Source of the DNA: Streptomyces sp. V1I1
GTDB taxonomy: Bacteria; Actinomycetota; Actinomycetes; Streptomycetales; Streptomycetaceae
NCBI RefSeq assembly: GCF_030817355.1
Contig: NZ_JAUSZH010000001.1
Location: 3,094,501-3,158,500, forward strand
Direction of reading: 5' to 3'
DNA length: 64,000 nucleotides
The position numbers and the translations under genes are program-made. The notes beneath the pieces were generated by a model that saw only the letters and a program-made list of their open reading frames with translations, had not been told where the DNA came from and ran no database searches. How positions within the stretch are numbered: position 1 is the stretch's first letter; every line of letters begins with the position of its first letter. Shown here one piece after another: positions 26,371-35,259 of the stretch.

Positions 26371-26414
26371 CTGTACGCGCAATGTGCGCTCTACGCGCCT
26401 CTGCACGCATAGAG
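26371..26414 (-). promoter_or_regulatory. degenerate operator-like half-sites between cdd and deoA
   Basis: CTGTACGCGC (26371-26380), CTCTACGCGC (26389-26398) and, inverted, GCACGCATAGAG (26403-26414) are imperfect relatives of the CTACGCGCGTAG operator. The last two form an imperfect inverted repeat. They lie 20-60 bp upstream of deoA, the only other salvage gene in the region without an exact site. Confidence 0.45.
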
Positions 26415-26456
26415 AGTAGGGAAAACGGCCGCCCGCCGGAGCGGGAGGCCGAGGGG

Positions 26457-26858
26457 CTAGCGCAGATGCCCGGGCCCGAAGGCCTGCGGCAGCATCTCGA
26501 AGAGCGGGAGCACCCCTTCCGGGGTCTCCAGCAGCAGCTCGGGGCCGCCGAATTCGAACAGCAGCTGCCGGCACCTGCCGCACGGCACCAGAATCTCGCC
26601 CCGGCCGTCCACGCAGGTGAAGTGGGTCAGCCGGCCGCCGCCGGTGGCCTGGAGCGTGGAGACCAGACCGCACTCCGCGCACAGGCTCAGGCCGTACGAG
26701 GCGTTCTCGACGTTGCAGCCGACGACCGTACGGCCGTCGTCGACGAGCGCGGCCACGCCGACCGGGAAGCCCGAGTAGGGGGCGTACGCATGCGACATGG
26801 CCTCGCGCGCCCGCTCGCGCAGAGCGTCCCAGTCGACTTCCCGGGCGGCGGTGGTCAC
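26457..26858 (-). CDS. cdd: cytidine deaminase
   Basis: This 133-residue tetrameric-type cytidine deaminase converts cytidine and deoxycytidine to (deoxy)uridine. The zinc site is complete: NVENASYGLSLCAEC (Cys and catalytic Glu) and PCGRCRQ. AYAPYSGFPVG is the standard N-terminal substrate motif. The GTG start overlaps the permease stop by 4 bp (GTGA), so it is translationally coupled to the importer and salvages imported cytidine directly before DeoA. Confidence 0.96.
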   Translation of the reverse strand: MTTAAREVDWDALRERAREAMSHAYAPYSGFPVGVAALVDDGRTVVGCNVENASYGLSLCAECGLVSTLQATGGGRLTHFTCVDGRGEILVPCGRCRQLLFEFGGPELLLETPEGVLPLFEMLPQAFGPGHLR

Positions 26859-28120
26859 TTGCCCTCGCCCTTGCGGTACGGCATGCCGTCGGCCTTGGGC
26901 GGCCGCAGGCGTTGCGCGGACAGCGCCAGGACCAGCAGCGTGGTGACGTACGGCGCGGCGTCCACGAACTGGCTCGGCAGCGCGTCGGTCAGCGAGTACC
27001 AGGTGAACAGCAGAGCGGACACGGCCGCGGCGATCACGGCCTGCAGGTACTTCTTCTTGTACAGCTGCCAGACCACGACCACCACCAGCAGGATCGCCAG
27101 CAGAAGCAGCATCGCGTGGACGTTCTGGGCGCCGCCGCGCAGCTTGAGGCCGTCGGTGAAGCCGAAGAGTCCGGCGCCCAGCGCCATGCCGCCCGGCATC
27201 CAGTTGCCGAAGATCATCGCGGCGAGACCGATGTAGCCGCGGCCGCCGGTCTGGCCCTCCTGATAGATGCCGGTGGACACGATGGCGAGGAAGGCGCCGC
27301 CGAGACCGGCCAGGCCGCCGGAGACGACGACGGCGATGTACTTGTACTTGTAGACGTTGACGCCGAGGGACTCGGCGGCGACCGGGTTCTCACCGCAGGA
27401 ACGCAGCCGCAGGCCGAAGGACGTACGCCACAGCACCCACCAGGTGCCCGGGATCAGCAGGATCGCCAGGACCGTCAGCAGCGACAGGTTGGTCACCAGA
27501 CCACCGAGGACACCGGCCAGGTCGGAGATGAAGAACCAGTGCCTGGCCTGGACGTCCGCCAGCCAGTCCGAGAGTCCCGGGATGGTGATTTCCGTGATCT
27601 GGTCGATTCGCGGGGACTGCTTGGACGAGCCTCCCTCGGCATTGGCGAAGGTGAAGTTCGACAGATAGCGGGTGACGCCCACGGCCAGGATGTTGATGGC
27701 CACACCGGAGACGATGTGGTTGACGTTGAACGTCACCGTGATGATCGCGTGCAGCAGGCCACCGAGCGCGCCGCCGACGATGCCCATCAGGACACCGGTC
27801 CACGGACCCCACTGGTAGCCCGCCCAGGCACCGAACCAGGTGCCGAGGATCATCATGCCCTCGAGGCCGATGTTGATCACGCCGGCCCGCTCGGCCCACA
27901 GACCGCCGAGTCCCGCGAGACCGATCGGCACAGCCAGCTGGAGGGCGCCGGCGACCTGGCCGACGGAGGTGAGGTCGTTCGCGCCGCTGATCACACGCAC
28001 CAGCGAGAACAGCGCGAGGCCGGCCGCGATGATCAGCATGATGACCGGCAGGGACAGCTTGCGGCGTCCGCCGCCCTTCTTGGGCGCGGTGCTCGCCATA
28101 GAGACGGTGCTCGTACTCAT
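26855..28120 (-). CDS. nucleoside ABC transporter permease 2 (BmpA-type importer)
   Basis: This 421-residue permease of the BPD_transp_2 (YufQ/NupQ-like) family has about ten membrane helices. LAGLGGLWAERAGVINIGLEGMMILG and FGLRLRSCGENPVAAESLGVNV are hallmark motifs of nucleoside importers. Start MSTSTVSMAS at ATG 28120 is preceded by a GGAGG SD. A 124-bp gap with an inserted palindromic repeat separates it from permease 1, unlike the 4-bp overlaps elsewhere in the operon. Confidence 0.94.
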   Translation of the reverse strand: MSTSTVSMASTAPKKGGGRRKLSLPVIMLIIAAGLALFSLVRVISGANDLTSVGQVAGALQLAVPIGLAGLGGLWAERAGVINIGLEGMMILGTWFGAWAGYQWGPWTGVLMGIVGGALGGLLHAIITVTFNVNHIVSGVAINILAVGVTRYLSNFTFANAEGGSSKQSPRIDQITEITIPGLSDWLADVQARHWFFISDLAGVLGGLVTNLSLLTVLAILLIPGTWWVLWRTSFGLRLRSCGENPVAAESLGVNVYKYKYIAVVVSGGLAGLGGAFLAIVSTGIYQEGQTGGRGYIGLAAMIFGNWMPGGMALGAGLFGFTDGLKLRGGAQNVHAMLLLLAILLVVVVVWQLYKKKYLQAVIAAAVSALLFTWYSLTDALPSQFVDAAPYVTTLLVLALSAQRLRPPKADGMPYRKGEGK

Positions 28121-28140
28121 GCGGCCTCCCTCCTTTCCTT

Positions 28141-28174
28141 CTCCCCCAGAGCTGACGCCTGGGTGGTGCCCCCA
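28141..28174 (-). repeat. palindromic repeat copy inside the nucleoside importer operon
   Basis: Read on the minus strand, this is GGGGGCACCaCCCAGGCG followed by AGCTCTGGGGGAG, the second subtype of the dispersed repeat family. It lies between the two permease genes, about 21 bp before the SD of the second. Confidence 0.75.
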
Positions 28175-28244
28175 TCTCCGCCCGCTCGGCGCAGCGGTGC
28201 GGCCTTCGTCTCCGTCTGCGGCCCGGCGGCCTCGCGTGCGTCGC

Positions 28245-29348
28245 TCACAGAACGACCTCCTTGTTCTTGGCCTGCGCGGCAAGCTCCTCGCCGACCTTCT
28301 GCTGCTGACGGCGGAGCCCGTACTGGCGGACGAGTTCGTAGGACACGACGACCGAGATCACGATCAGGCCCTGCATGATCGTGGCGATCTCCTTCTCGTA
28401 GCCGTGCTGGTCCAGCGAGGCCGACGTCTTCTCCAGGAAGGCGATGAGCAGAGCGGCGAAGAAGATGCCGACCGGGTTGTTACGGCCGAGCAGCGCGATG
28501 GTGATGCCGGTGAAGCCGACACCGACCGGGAAGCTCAGGCTGTACGTGTGGGTCTGGCCCAGCAGCAGCGGCAGACCGGACAGACCCGCGACCGCGCCGG
28601 AGATCAGCATGGCGGTGAGGACCATCTTCTTGGCGTCGACGCCGCTCGCCTGGGCGGCGGACTCGCTGGCGCCGGTGGCGCGCAGGTCGAAGCCGAAGCG
28701 GGTGCGGTTGAGCACGAACCAGTAGACGATGCCGAGCGCGAAGGCGACGAAGGTGAAGCCGTAGATGACTCCGCCGTCGACGTCCACGCCCGGGAACCAT
28801 CCGGACTCGGAGATCTCACCGGTCGTCAGGTCGTTGGAACCCTCCGGCTGCACACCGAGGTTGGCCGGCAGGATCATCCACGCGATCAGGCTGGTGGCGA
28901 TCGCATTGAGCATGATCGTGGAGACGACCTCGCTGACCCCGCGGGTGGTCTTCAGGATGCCCGCGATTCCGGCCCAGAAGGCGCCGACGAACATGGCGAC
29001 AAGCACGATGAGCAGGATGTGGAGCGGTCCTGGCAGCTCCACGGAGGCGCCGACGACCGCCGCGAGCATCGCCGCGAGGCGGTACTGGCCGTCCACACCG
29101 ATGTTGAACAGGTTCATCCGGAAGCCGATGGCGACGGCCAGGGCGGCGAGGTAGTACGTACCCGCCTGATTAAGGATCAGCACCTGAACGTCGGTGTACT
29201 CGGCGTTCGCCCACATCAGCTGGTACGGCTCGACCGGATTCCGGTCCGAGACGAGCAGCACCACCGAGGTGAGCGCGAAGGCCACGACCAGGGCGAGCGC
29301 CGGGCCGGCGAGACCCAGGATCAGCCGGTCTTTGTCGAACTTCTTCAT
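28245..29348 (-). CDS. nucleoside ABC transporter permease 1
   Basis: This 367-residue permease has about ten helices. GFRMNLFNIGVDGQYRLAAM and GFDLRATGASESAAQASGVD correspond to the paired motifs of the YufP/NupP-type nucleoside permeases. Its ATG overlaps the ATPase stop by 4 bp (ATGA). It forms a heterodimeric channel with the downstream permease, powered by the upstream ATPase. Confidence 0.94.
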   Translation of the reverse strand: MKKFDKDRLILGLAGPALALVVAFALTSVVLLVSDRNPVEPYQLMWANAEYTDVQVLILNQAGTYYLAALAVAIGFRMNLFNIGVDGQYRLAAMLAAVVGASVELPGPLHILLIVLVAMFVGAFWAGIAGILKTTRGVSEVVSTIMLNAIATSLIAWMILPANLGVQPEGSNDLTTGEISESGWFPGVDVDGGVIYGFTFVAFALGIVYWFVLNRTRFGFDLRATGASESAAQASGVDAKKMVLTAMLISGAVAGLSGLPLLLGQTHTYSLSFPVGVGFTGITIALLGRNNPVGIFFAALLIAFLEKTSASLDQHGYEKEIATIMQGLIVISVVVSYELVRQYGLRRQQQKVGEELAAQAKNKEVVL

Positions 29349-30937
29349 CGGCCCTCACCGTTCTCGTCGTGCTCAAGGTGGCCGGTGGCGGCGCCGGTCA
29401 TGGCCGAGCCCAGCTCCTCCGGGGTGATCGCGGCGGGGTCGGCGTCCGCGACCAGCCGGCCGCGGTACATCACCCGCAGGGTGTCGGAGAGCCCGATGAG
29501 CTCGTCCAGGTCGGCGGAGATCAGCAGCACCGCGAGGCCCTCACGGCGCGCCTCACGGATCTGGTCCCAGATCGCCGCCTGAGCGCCAACGTCCACACCA
29601 CGGGTGGGGTGGGCGGCGATCAGCAGCTTCGGCGTGTGGCTCATCTCGCGGCCGACGATCAGCTTCTGCTGGTTGCCGCCGGACAGGGATGCCGCGGTGA
29701 CCTCGATACCGGGGGTGCGGACGTCGTACTCGCGGACGATCCGCTCGGTGTCGGCGCGGGCGCCCTTGAGGTCGAGCAGGCCCTTCTTGCTGTTGGGGCG
29801 CTCGGTGACATGGCCGAGGATGCGGTTCTCCCAGAGCGGGGACTCCAGCAGCAGACCGTGGCGGTGGCGGTCCTCCGGGATGTAGCCGATGCCGTCCTCG
29901 CGGCGCCTGCGGGTCGGCGCGTGCGAGATGTCGGTGTCGTCAAGGGTGATCACACCGCCGTCGGGGTCGCGCATGCCCATCAGGGCCTCGATGAGCTCGG
30001 TCTGGCCGTTGCCCTCGACACCGGCGATGCCCATGACCTCACCCTTGTGAATGGTGAAGGTGATCCCGGCGAGCACTTCGCGGATGACGCCGTCGGGGTC
30101 TGTCACGGTCAGCCTGAGGTCCGAGACCCGCAGCATCGGCACATCCGTCACCGTCGACTCACGGGTCTCCGGCGAGGGCAGTTCGCTGCCGACCATCAGC
30201 TCGGCGAGCTGCTTGGTGGTGGTGGTGCGGGGGTCGGCGGTGCCGACCGTCGTGCCGCGGCGGATCACCGTGATCTCGTCGGCGACCGACAGGACCTCGC
30301 CCAGTTTGTGCGAGATGAAGATGACGGTCAGGCCCTCGGCCTTGAGCTCGCGCAGATTGTCGAAGAGCGCGTCGACCTCCTGCGGGACGAGCACGGCGGT
30401 CGGCTCGTCGAGGATGAGGATGCGGGCGCCGCGGTAGAGGACCTTGAGGATCTCCACCCGCTGGCGGTCGGCGACGCCGAGCTGCTCGACCAGGACGTCA
30501 GGGCGGATGTTCAGCCCGTACGCGTCCGAGATCTCCTTGATCTTCTTACGGGCCCGGGCGCCGATGCCGTACAGCTTCTCGCCGCCGAGAACCACGTTCT
30601 CCAGCACGGTGAGGTTGTCGGCCAGCATGAAGTGCTGGTGGACCATGCCGATGCCGCGCGCGATGGCGTCGGCCGGGCTGGAGAAGGTGACCTGGTCGCC
30701 CTCGATGGTGATGGTGCCCTCGTCCGGCTTCTGCATGCCGTAGAGGATCTTCATAAGGGTCGACTTGCCGGCACCGTTCTCACCGACGAGGGCATGGACG
30801 GTGCCCTTGCCGACGGTGATGTCGATGTCGTGGTTGGCGACGACGCCGGGGAAGCGCTTGGTGATGCCGCGCAGTTCTACGGCGGCAGGAGGGCTGGACG
30901 CGTTGATGACGCACTCTCCTTGGCGGGAAAGGAGCAT
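29345..30937 (-). CDS. nucleoside ABC transporter ATP-binding protein (two ABC domains)
   Basis: This is a tandem-ABC ATPase of ~530 residues. First domain: Walker A LVGENGAGKSTLMK, Walker B ILILDEPTAVL. Second domain: degenerate P-loop GVEGNGQTELI, LSGGNQQKLIVGRE signature and LLIAAHPTRGVD. The layout is that of sugar/nucleoside importers such as YufO. The start is odd: ATG 30937 has no SD, whereas a good AAGGAG (30921-30916) points at GTC-ATC codons 5-8 nt later, where no standard start codon exists. The transcript probably begins near an operator at 30999. Confidence 0.93.
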   Translation of the reverse strand: MLLSRQGECVINASSPPAAVELRGITKRFPGVVANHDIDITVGKGTVHALVGENGAGKSTLMKILYGMQKPDEGTITIEGDQVTFSSPADAIARGIGMVHQHFMLADNLTVLENVVLGGEKLYGIGARARKKIKEISDAYGLNIRPDVLVEQLGVADRQRVEILKVLYRGARILILDEPTAVLVPQEVDALFDNLRELKAEGLTVIFISHKLGEVLSVADEITVIRRGTTVGTADPRTTTTKQLAELMVGSELPSPETRESTVTDVPMLRVSDLRLTVTDPDGVIREVLAGITFTIHKGEVMGIAGVEGNGQTELIEALMGMRDPDGGVITLDDTDISHAPTRRRREDGIGYIPEDRHRHGLLLESPLWENRILGHVTERPNSKKGLLDLKGARADTERIVREYDVRTPGIEVTAASLSGGNQQKLIVGREMSHTPKLLIAAHPTRGVDVGAQAAIWDQIREARREGLAVLLISADLDELIGLSDTLRVMYRGRLVADADPAAITPEELGSAMTGAATGHLEHDENGEGR

Positions 30938-30998
30938 GGGGGCAGGCGGACGGGCTGGAGGCAGGGGGCGGGGCGAAGTTACCGCGTCAGAGAGCTAT

Positions 30999-31010
30999 CT
31001 ACGCGCGTAG
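30999..31010. promoter_or_regulatory. nucleoside-regulon operator upstream of the importer-cdd-deoA operon
   Basis: This is an exact CTACGCGCGTAG copy. On the minus strand it continues ATAGCT, so a TAGATA or ATAGCT -10 box overlaps or abuts the operator as at deoC. It lies about 60 bp upstream of the ATPase start. Confidence 0.75.
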
Positions 31011-31051
31011 CACCGGCGAATACGGAAAACCCGTGGCAGGAAACCGGCCCG

Positions 31052-31088
31052 GGGTCCGGAGGGCGGCTGTTCGCCGCCCTCCGGACCC
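31052..31088. terminator. hairpin terminator downstream of the BMP lipoprotein gene
   Basis: A 16-bp perfect stem (GGGTCCGGAGGGCGGC, 31052-31067, with its complement 31073-31088) and 5-nt loop lie 27 bp after the minus-strand lipoprotein gene. It would separate lipoprotein transcription from the importer operon, which has its own operator-promoter. Confidence 0.85.
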
Positions 31089-31115
31089 GCGGACCTTCGG
31101 TTCCGGGCCGCGCGG

Positions 31116-32162
31116 TTACGGAGCGGTCTTGACCTTGATCTTGCCGGCGATGATGTCGGCCTTGGCCTTGTCGACCGCGGCGGTCACGTCGGTCAGCTTG
31201 GTGTAGGCCGGGTTGGAGGCGGCCAGGCCCACGCCGTCCTTGGCGAGGCCGTAACGGACCTCACCGGACTGCGGCTTGCCGTCCTTGACCGACTTGATCA
31301 GGTTGAAGACGGAGTCCGAGACGTCCTTGGTCACCGAGGTGAGGATGGACTCCTTGTAGGGCGCCAGACCCTTCTGGTTGTACTGGTCCGAGTCGACGCC
31401 GATGGCCCACTTCTTGGCCTTGGCCGCGGCCTCGATCGAGCCCGAGCCGGCGAGACCGGCGGCGGCGTAGATCACGTCGGCGCCCGCGTCGAGCTGGCCC
31501 TGCGCGGCGGCCTTGCCCAGGTCGGGCTTGGAGAAGCCACCGAAGTCCGGCGGCTGGGTCAGGTACTGGACCTTGACGTTGACGCTCTTGTTGGTGTCCT
31601 TGACGCCCTGGACGAAGCCCGCCTCGAACTTCTTGATCAGCGGGGTCTCGACACCGCCGATGAAGCCGACGGCGTTGGACTTCGTCACCTTGGCGGCGGC
31701 GACACCGGCCAGGTAGGAGCCCTGCTCCTCGTTGAAGACCAGGTTGGCGATGTTCTTGCCGGTCTTCGAGGTGTCGTCGATGAGACCGAAGGTGGTCTTC
31801 GGGAACTTCGGCGCGACCTCCGCGATGGCCGGAGCGTAGGCGAAGCCGACGCCGATCACAGGGTTGTTGCCGGCCCGGGCCAGCTCGGTGAGGCGCTGGA
31901 CCTTGTCCGGGTCGCCCTCACCCTCGCTGGGCTCGGCTTCGGTGCCCTTGATGCCGAGGTCCTTCTCGGCCTTCTCAAGACCGGCGTAGGCGGCGTCATT
32001 GAAGGACTGGTCGCCACGGCCGCCGATGTCGTAGGCGATGGCGGCGGTGCCGCCCTTGTCCGAGCCAGCCTCGGAAGACGATTTGCCGCCACACGCGGTG
32101 GCGGACAGTGCGAGAGCCGCGGAGGCGATGCCCACGGTGGCGATCCTGGTGATCCGGCGCAC
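31116..32162 (-). CDS. BMP-family nucleoside-binding lipoprotein
   Basis: This is a 348-residue lipoprotein. Signal and lipobox ALSATACGG, then the Bmp/PnrA fold: AIAYDIGGRGDQSFNDAAYAGL, GNNPVIGVGFAYAPAIAEVA, LVFNEEQGSYLAG, NAVGFIGGVETPLIKKFEAGFVQGVK, VIYAAAGLAGSGSIEAA and WAIGVDSDQYN. It captures nucleosides for the ABC importer encoded next to it. GTG 32162 has an AAGGAG SD 7 nt upstream. It is expressed from its own operator-bearing promoter, which allows more lipoprotein than transporter. Confidence 0.95.
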   Translation of the reverse strand: MRRITRIATVGIASAALALSATACGGKSSSEAGSDKGGTAAIAYDIGGRGDQSFNDAAYAGLEKAEKDLGIKGTEAEPSEGEGDPDKVQRLTELARAGNNPVIGVGFAYAPAIAEVAPKFPKTTFGLIDDTSKTGKNIANLVFNEEQGSYLAGVAAAKVTKSNAVGFIGGVETPLIKKFEAGFVQGVKDTNKSVNVKVQYLTQPPDFGGFSKPDLGKAAAQGQLDAGADVIYAAAGLAGSGSIEAAAKAKKWAIGVDSDQYNQKGLAPYKESILTSVTKDVSDSVFNLIKSVKDGKPQSGEVRYGLAKDGVGLAASNPAYTKLTDVTAAVDKAKADIIAGKIKVKTAP

Positions 32163-32218
32163 GGAAAGGCTCCTTAGACCTGGCCGAAAGCGCCACTTCC
32201 GGCGCTGCGTTCGCGGCG

Positions 32219-32234
32219 ATCGTAACGCGCGTAG
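32219..32234 (-). promoter_or_regulatory. nucleoside-regulon operator upstream of the BMP lipoprotein gene
   Basis: On the plus strand TAACGCGCGTAG (32223-32234) matches the operator with one mismatch. On the minus strand the mismatch creates TACGAT (32224-32219), a good -10 box overlapping the operator end. The leader to GTG 32162 would be ~50 nt and carries an SD. Confidence 0.7.
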
Positions 32235-32591
32235 ATGTCAGTTAAAGACCCGTTCATCAGTCGTTATCGGATCGACGCGTGGCGGACTTCGCGGTTACGC
32301 ATGGCCGACATTCTTCCATAGAGCTCACACACTTCGCATGATCCATATTCCGGACACGTTTCGCTACGTGAAGCACATCGCACGGTCACCGGCAGTGACC
32401 CACCTCGAGCCGGGGAGGTCTCGCCTTCGCGACAACCGGCACGGCGAATGATCGGAATTCTCTATTCCGGAGAGGGGCTCCCGCAAAAGGGTCAGCAAGT
32501 GGTAACCCACAGAACTTCGACTTTCCCCAGCCGGAATCGGGGACGGTCCGCTGTGTCGCACTGCGCTGCCCCGGCCGCTTCCGCCGCCGGC
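32235..32591. other. non-coding gap of lower GC
   Basis: No credible gene is seen between the lipoprotein promoter and the amidohydrolase terminator. The stretch has lower GC than its surroundings and stop codons in all frames. I see no repeats or structured RNA in it. It may contain distal regulatory sequence for the lipoprotein gene. Confidence 0.5.
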
Positions 32592-32627
32592 AAAACGGAA
32601 GGCACCCGCGGAATCGCGGGTGCCTTC
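32592..32627. terminator. strong hairpin terminator of the amidohydrolase gene
   Basis: ACGGAAGGCACCCGCG (32592-32607) pairs perfectly over 16 bp with 32612-32627 around a GAAT loop. T-rich sequence follows on both strands (TTTTCGG on plus; TTTTGCC on minus), so it can act in both directions. Confidence 0.9.
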
Positions 32628-32640
32628 CGTCCTTTTCGGC

Positions 32641-33909
32641 TCAGGCAGGGAGCCCGTCGATCAGGGCCGCGGCCGTGAACAGCTCGACACCGACCTCGAT
32701 CGCGCGCTCGTCGGCGTCGAAGTCGCCGCGGTGCAGATCGCGCCGGGTCGTGTCACCCGGTGTACGCACGCCCAGTCGCGCCATCGCGCCGGGCACATGC
32801 TCCAGATACCAGGAGAAGTCCTCGCCGCCCAGGCTCTGCTCGGTGTCCTCGATTGCGTACGATCCCCGGCGCGCGGTCTGCGCGTCGCGCAGCAGCTCGG
32901 TCACCACCGGGTCGTTGACCACCGGCGGGACCCCGCGGATGTAGTTGACCTGCGACTTGGCCCGGTGCAGCGTGGCGATCTCGTCGATGGCCGCGTGCAC
33001 CAGGTCGGGGGCCGCGCGCCAGCCCGGCAGGTCGAGGCAGCGAACAGTTCCGGACAGCTCGGCGTGCTGCGGGATAACATTGCAGGCGTGGCCCGCCTCG
33101 ATACGGCCCCAGGTGATGGCGAGACCGGAGCGCGCGTCGACGCGGCGGGCGAGCAGGGCCGGGACCTCGGTGACAACGTTCGCCGCCGCGGTGACCAGGT
33201 CGGTGGTCAGATGCGGGCGGGCCGTGTGGCCGCCGGGGCCGTCGAGGGTGACCTCCAGCCGGTCGCAGGCGGAGGTGATGGGTCCGGACCGCAGCCCGAT
33301 GACGCCCGCGTCGACCCTGGGGTCGCAGTGCACCCCGATGATCTTGCCGACGCCCTCCAGCACACCGGACTCGATGGCGTCGGCCGCGCCGCCCGGCAGC
33401 ACTTCCTCGGCGGGCTGGAAGATCAGCCGGACCGGCTGCGGGAGCAGGCCCTGCCGGTCGAGCTCGGCGAGGACGAGCCCGGCGCCGAGGACCGTGGTGG
33501 TGTGCACATCGTGCCCGCACGCGTGAGCGCGGTCGGGGACGGTGGAGCGGTAGGGCACCCCGGTCTTGGTGTCGGGGATGGGCAGCGCGTCGATGTCGGC
33601 GCGGATTGCGAACAGCGGACGTACCCCGCCCGCCCGTCGCCCCCCACCACCCATGCTTGAGCTTCGCGCCCCTTTTTCTGTCCCGATGTCACAGACGAGT
33701 CCGGTGCCGATGGCGAGCACCCGCGGCGAGAGGCCGGCCTGCTCCAGGCGGGCCTTGAGCGCGGCGGTGGTACGGAACTCCTGGTTGCCGAGCTCCGGGT
33801 GCATGTGCAGGTCGCGGCGGAAGGCAATCAGCTCGGCGCGCAGCGATTCGGACAGCGTGCCGGGCAGTGCGGCTTCCCCGCGCAGTTCGGCGTCTGACTC
33901 GGGGGACAT
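32641..33909 (-). CDS. M20-family amidohydrolase
   Basis: This 422-residue metallopeptidase-fold amidohydrolase has RRDLHMHPELGNQEFRT, FAIRADIDALPI, HACGHDVHTTTVLG (metal ligands), IFQPAEEVLPGGA and EQSLGGEDFSWYL. It belongs to the IAA-amino-acid/aminoacylase-like branch acting on N-acyl amino acids. An unusual ~20-residue low-complexity segment (KGARSSSMGGGGRRAGGV) interrupts the region between the first lobe and the DxDALP strand. ATG 33909 (MSPESDAEL) is chosen; upstream in-frame codons lack an SD. Confidence 0.92.
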   Translation of the reverse strand: MSPESDAELRGEAALPGTLSESLRAELIAFRRDLHMHPELGNQEFRTTAALKARLEQAGLSPRVLAIGTGLVCDIGTEKGARSSSMGGGGRRAGGVRPLFAIRADIDALPIPDTKTGVPYRSTVPDRAHACGHDVHTTTVLGAGLVLAELDRQGLLPQPVRLIFQPAEEVLPGGAADAIESGVLEGVGKIIGVHCDPRVDAGVIGLRSGPITSACDRLEVTLDGPGGHTARPHLTTDLVTAAANVVTEVPALLARRVDARSGLAITWGRIEAGHACNVIPQHAELSGTVRCLDLPGWRAAPDLVHAAIDEIATLHRAKSQVNYIRGVPPVVNDPVVTELLRDAQTARRGSYAIEDTEQSLGGEDFSWYLEHVPGAMARLGVRTPGDTTRRDLHRGDFDADERAIEVGVELFTAAALIDGLPA

Positions 33910-34071
33910 GAGTTGGTTCACCTGTTGAAGAGTAAGCCCAGGTGGGGTCCAACTGGCCACTGATCAACAAAAGTTCAGCCCGATAGGGGAAGGAAAGATG
34001 GCCCCGAGGTGCATGGTTGTCCATCCATGTGGGTAAACTCACTCCTTCTTCCCGCCCGGCCGATCAGGCCT

Positions 34072-35154
34072 TCAGGCGGGCGCGGGCAGCCGCTGCACAT
34101 CCTGGGCCGTCCCCGTGACCCCCGCCAGGAACCCCTGGGCCCGTGGGGAGGCGCTGTCCCTGAGCCATTCGGGGGCTATGTCGCAGACCGCGACCCTGAT
34201 TCCGGTGCCCATCAGGGCGAGCGGCAGGGTGTGCACCACGGTCGAGGGGAAGCTGAGGACCGTGGCGCCTATCGGGCCGCGACGGGCGATCAGCTCCAGC
34301 GGCAGGTCCGGGCGGACGATCTCCAGGCCCGTCTCGACCGCGAGGCGGTGGAGCTTTTCCGAGCTCTCGCGGCGGTGCGCGAAGTAGCGGGTGGCTCCGT
34401 GCGTACGGGCCAGGGCGGCGACCGCCTCCACATACTGGTCCGGGTCGACCACCCCCGTCTCCACCAGCGACGTCCCGACCAGGTCCGCGCCCCGGGTGAT
34501 CTTGGGCGGGCCGAACCGGGAGCGGGTCCAGCCGAACCGGTTCGGCGTGACCGTGATCCCCTGCGGCGGCTCGACCGGCATCGAGGTGAAGACCTCGACA
34601 TCGCGGCTGCGCGACGGGGTGAGCCGGCGGCGGGCCAGAAAGGTGACCGGCGCGAGGACCAGCTCGCGAGGCCCCCGCCTGCCGCGCCGGTGCCAGCGCA
34701 CCAGCTTCTCGCCGCGCGCGAGCTGTGCCACGAATTCCATCGTGGCGGTGCCGTCGTCGACCACGGTCAGATCCTTGCTGCCGACTAGGGTCAGCAGCAG
34801 CTGTACGTAGCGGGAGAACGGGTCCCCGATGACGATGCGCTCGGCGCGATGCAGCAGCGGGGCCAGCTCGCGCACCGTCTTCAGCGGCGCGCCCGCCCGG
34901 CCGCGCGCCTCCTGCCAGCGCACCGTGTACCCCTCGTCGCGGGCCAGCTCCGCCATCCGGCGCAGCTGGCCCCGCGACATGGGGTCGGTGGGCGACAGAA
35001 CGACCACCGTGAGGTCGGCGACGCCGGTCCGTGCCGTGCCCGCCGGGCCTGCCGGCTGGGTCGGGACACCGGTCAGCGGCGCACCGTGCTGTGCGTGGGC
35101 CCACTCCAGGACGTTCAGGAGCTGGACCGGACTCTCGACAAAGGCGAGGTTCAC
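34072..35154 (-). CDS. polysialyltransferase-like protein (nonulosonic-acid polymer)
   Basis: This 360-residue cytosolic protein opens MNLAFVESPVQLLNVLEW, which resembles alpha-2,8-polysialyltransferase family proteins (FxxSPxQLLNxLE). IVIGDPFSRY, VVDDGTATMEFV and SFPSTVVHTLPLAL (S-motif-like) support this. It lies last in a minus-strand block with NeuB, a CMP-synthetase/phosphatase fusion and a DUF6716-like protein. It would polymerise or attach CMP-activated nonulosonic acid into an envelope polymer. Family assignment is by motif, not by search. Confidence 0.7.
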   Translation of the reverse strand: MNLAFVESPVQLLNVLEWAHAQHGAPLTGVPTQPAGPAGTARTGVADLTVVVLSPTDPMSRGQLRRMAELARDEGYTVRWQEARGRAGAPLKTVRELAPLLHRAERIVIGDPFSRYVQLLLTLVGSKDLTVVDDGTATMEFVAQLARGEKLVRWHRRGRRGPRELVLAPVTFLARRRLTPSRSRDVEVFTSMPVEPPQGITVTPNRFGWTRSRFGPPKITRGADLVGTSLVETGVVDPDQYVEAVAALARTHGATRYFAHRRESSEKLHRLAVETGLEIVRPDLPLELIARRGPIGATVLSFPSTVVHTLPLALMGTGIRVAVCDIAPEWLRDSASPRAQGFLAGVTGTAQDVQRLPAPA

Positions 35155-35259
35155 CGATTTTCACCTCGTGGTGCCGGGTCGGCCAGCCCGCTGGCCTGCT
35201 TGTGGGACGGGGGTCCGGGGGCCCGGCCCCCGGGGAGGCACAGCACGGCGCCAGGCCTG

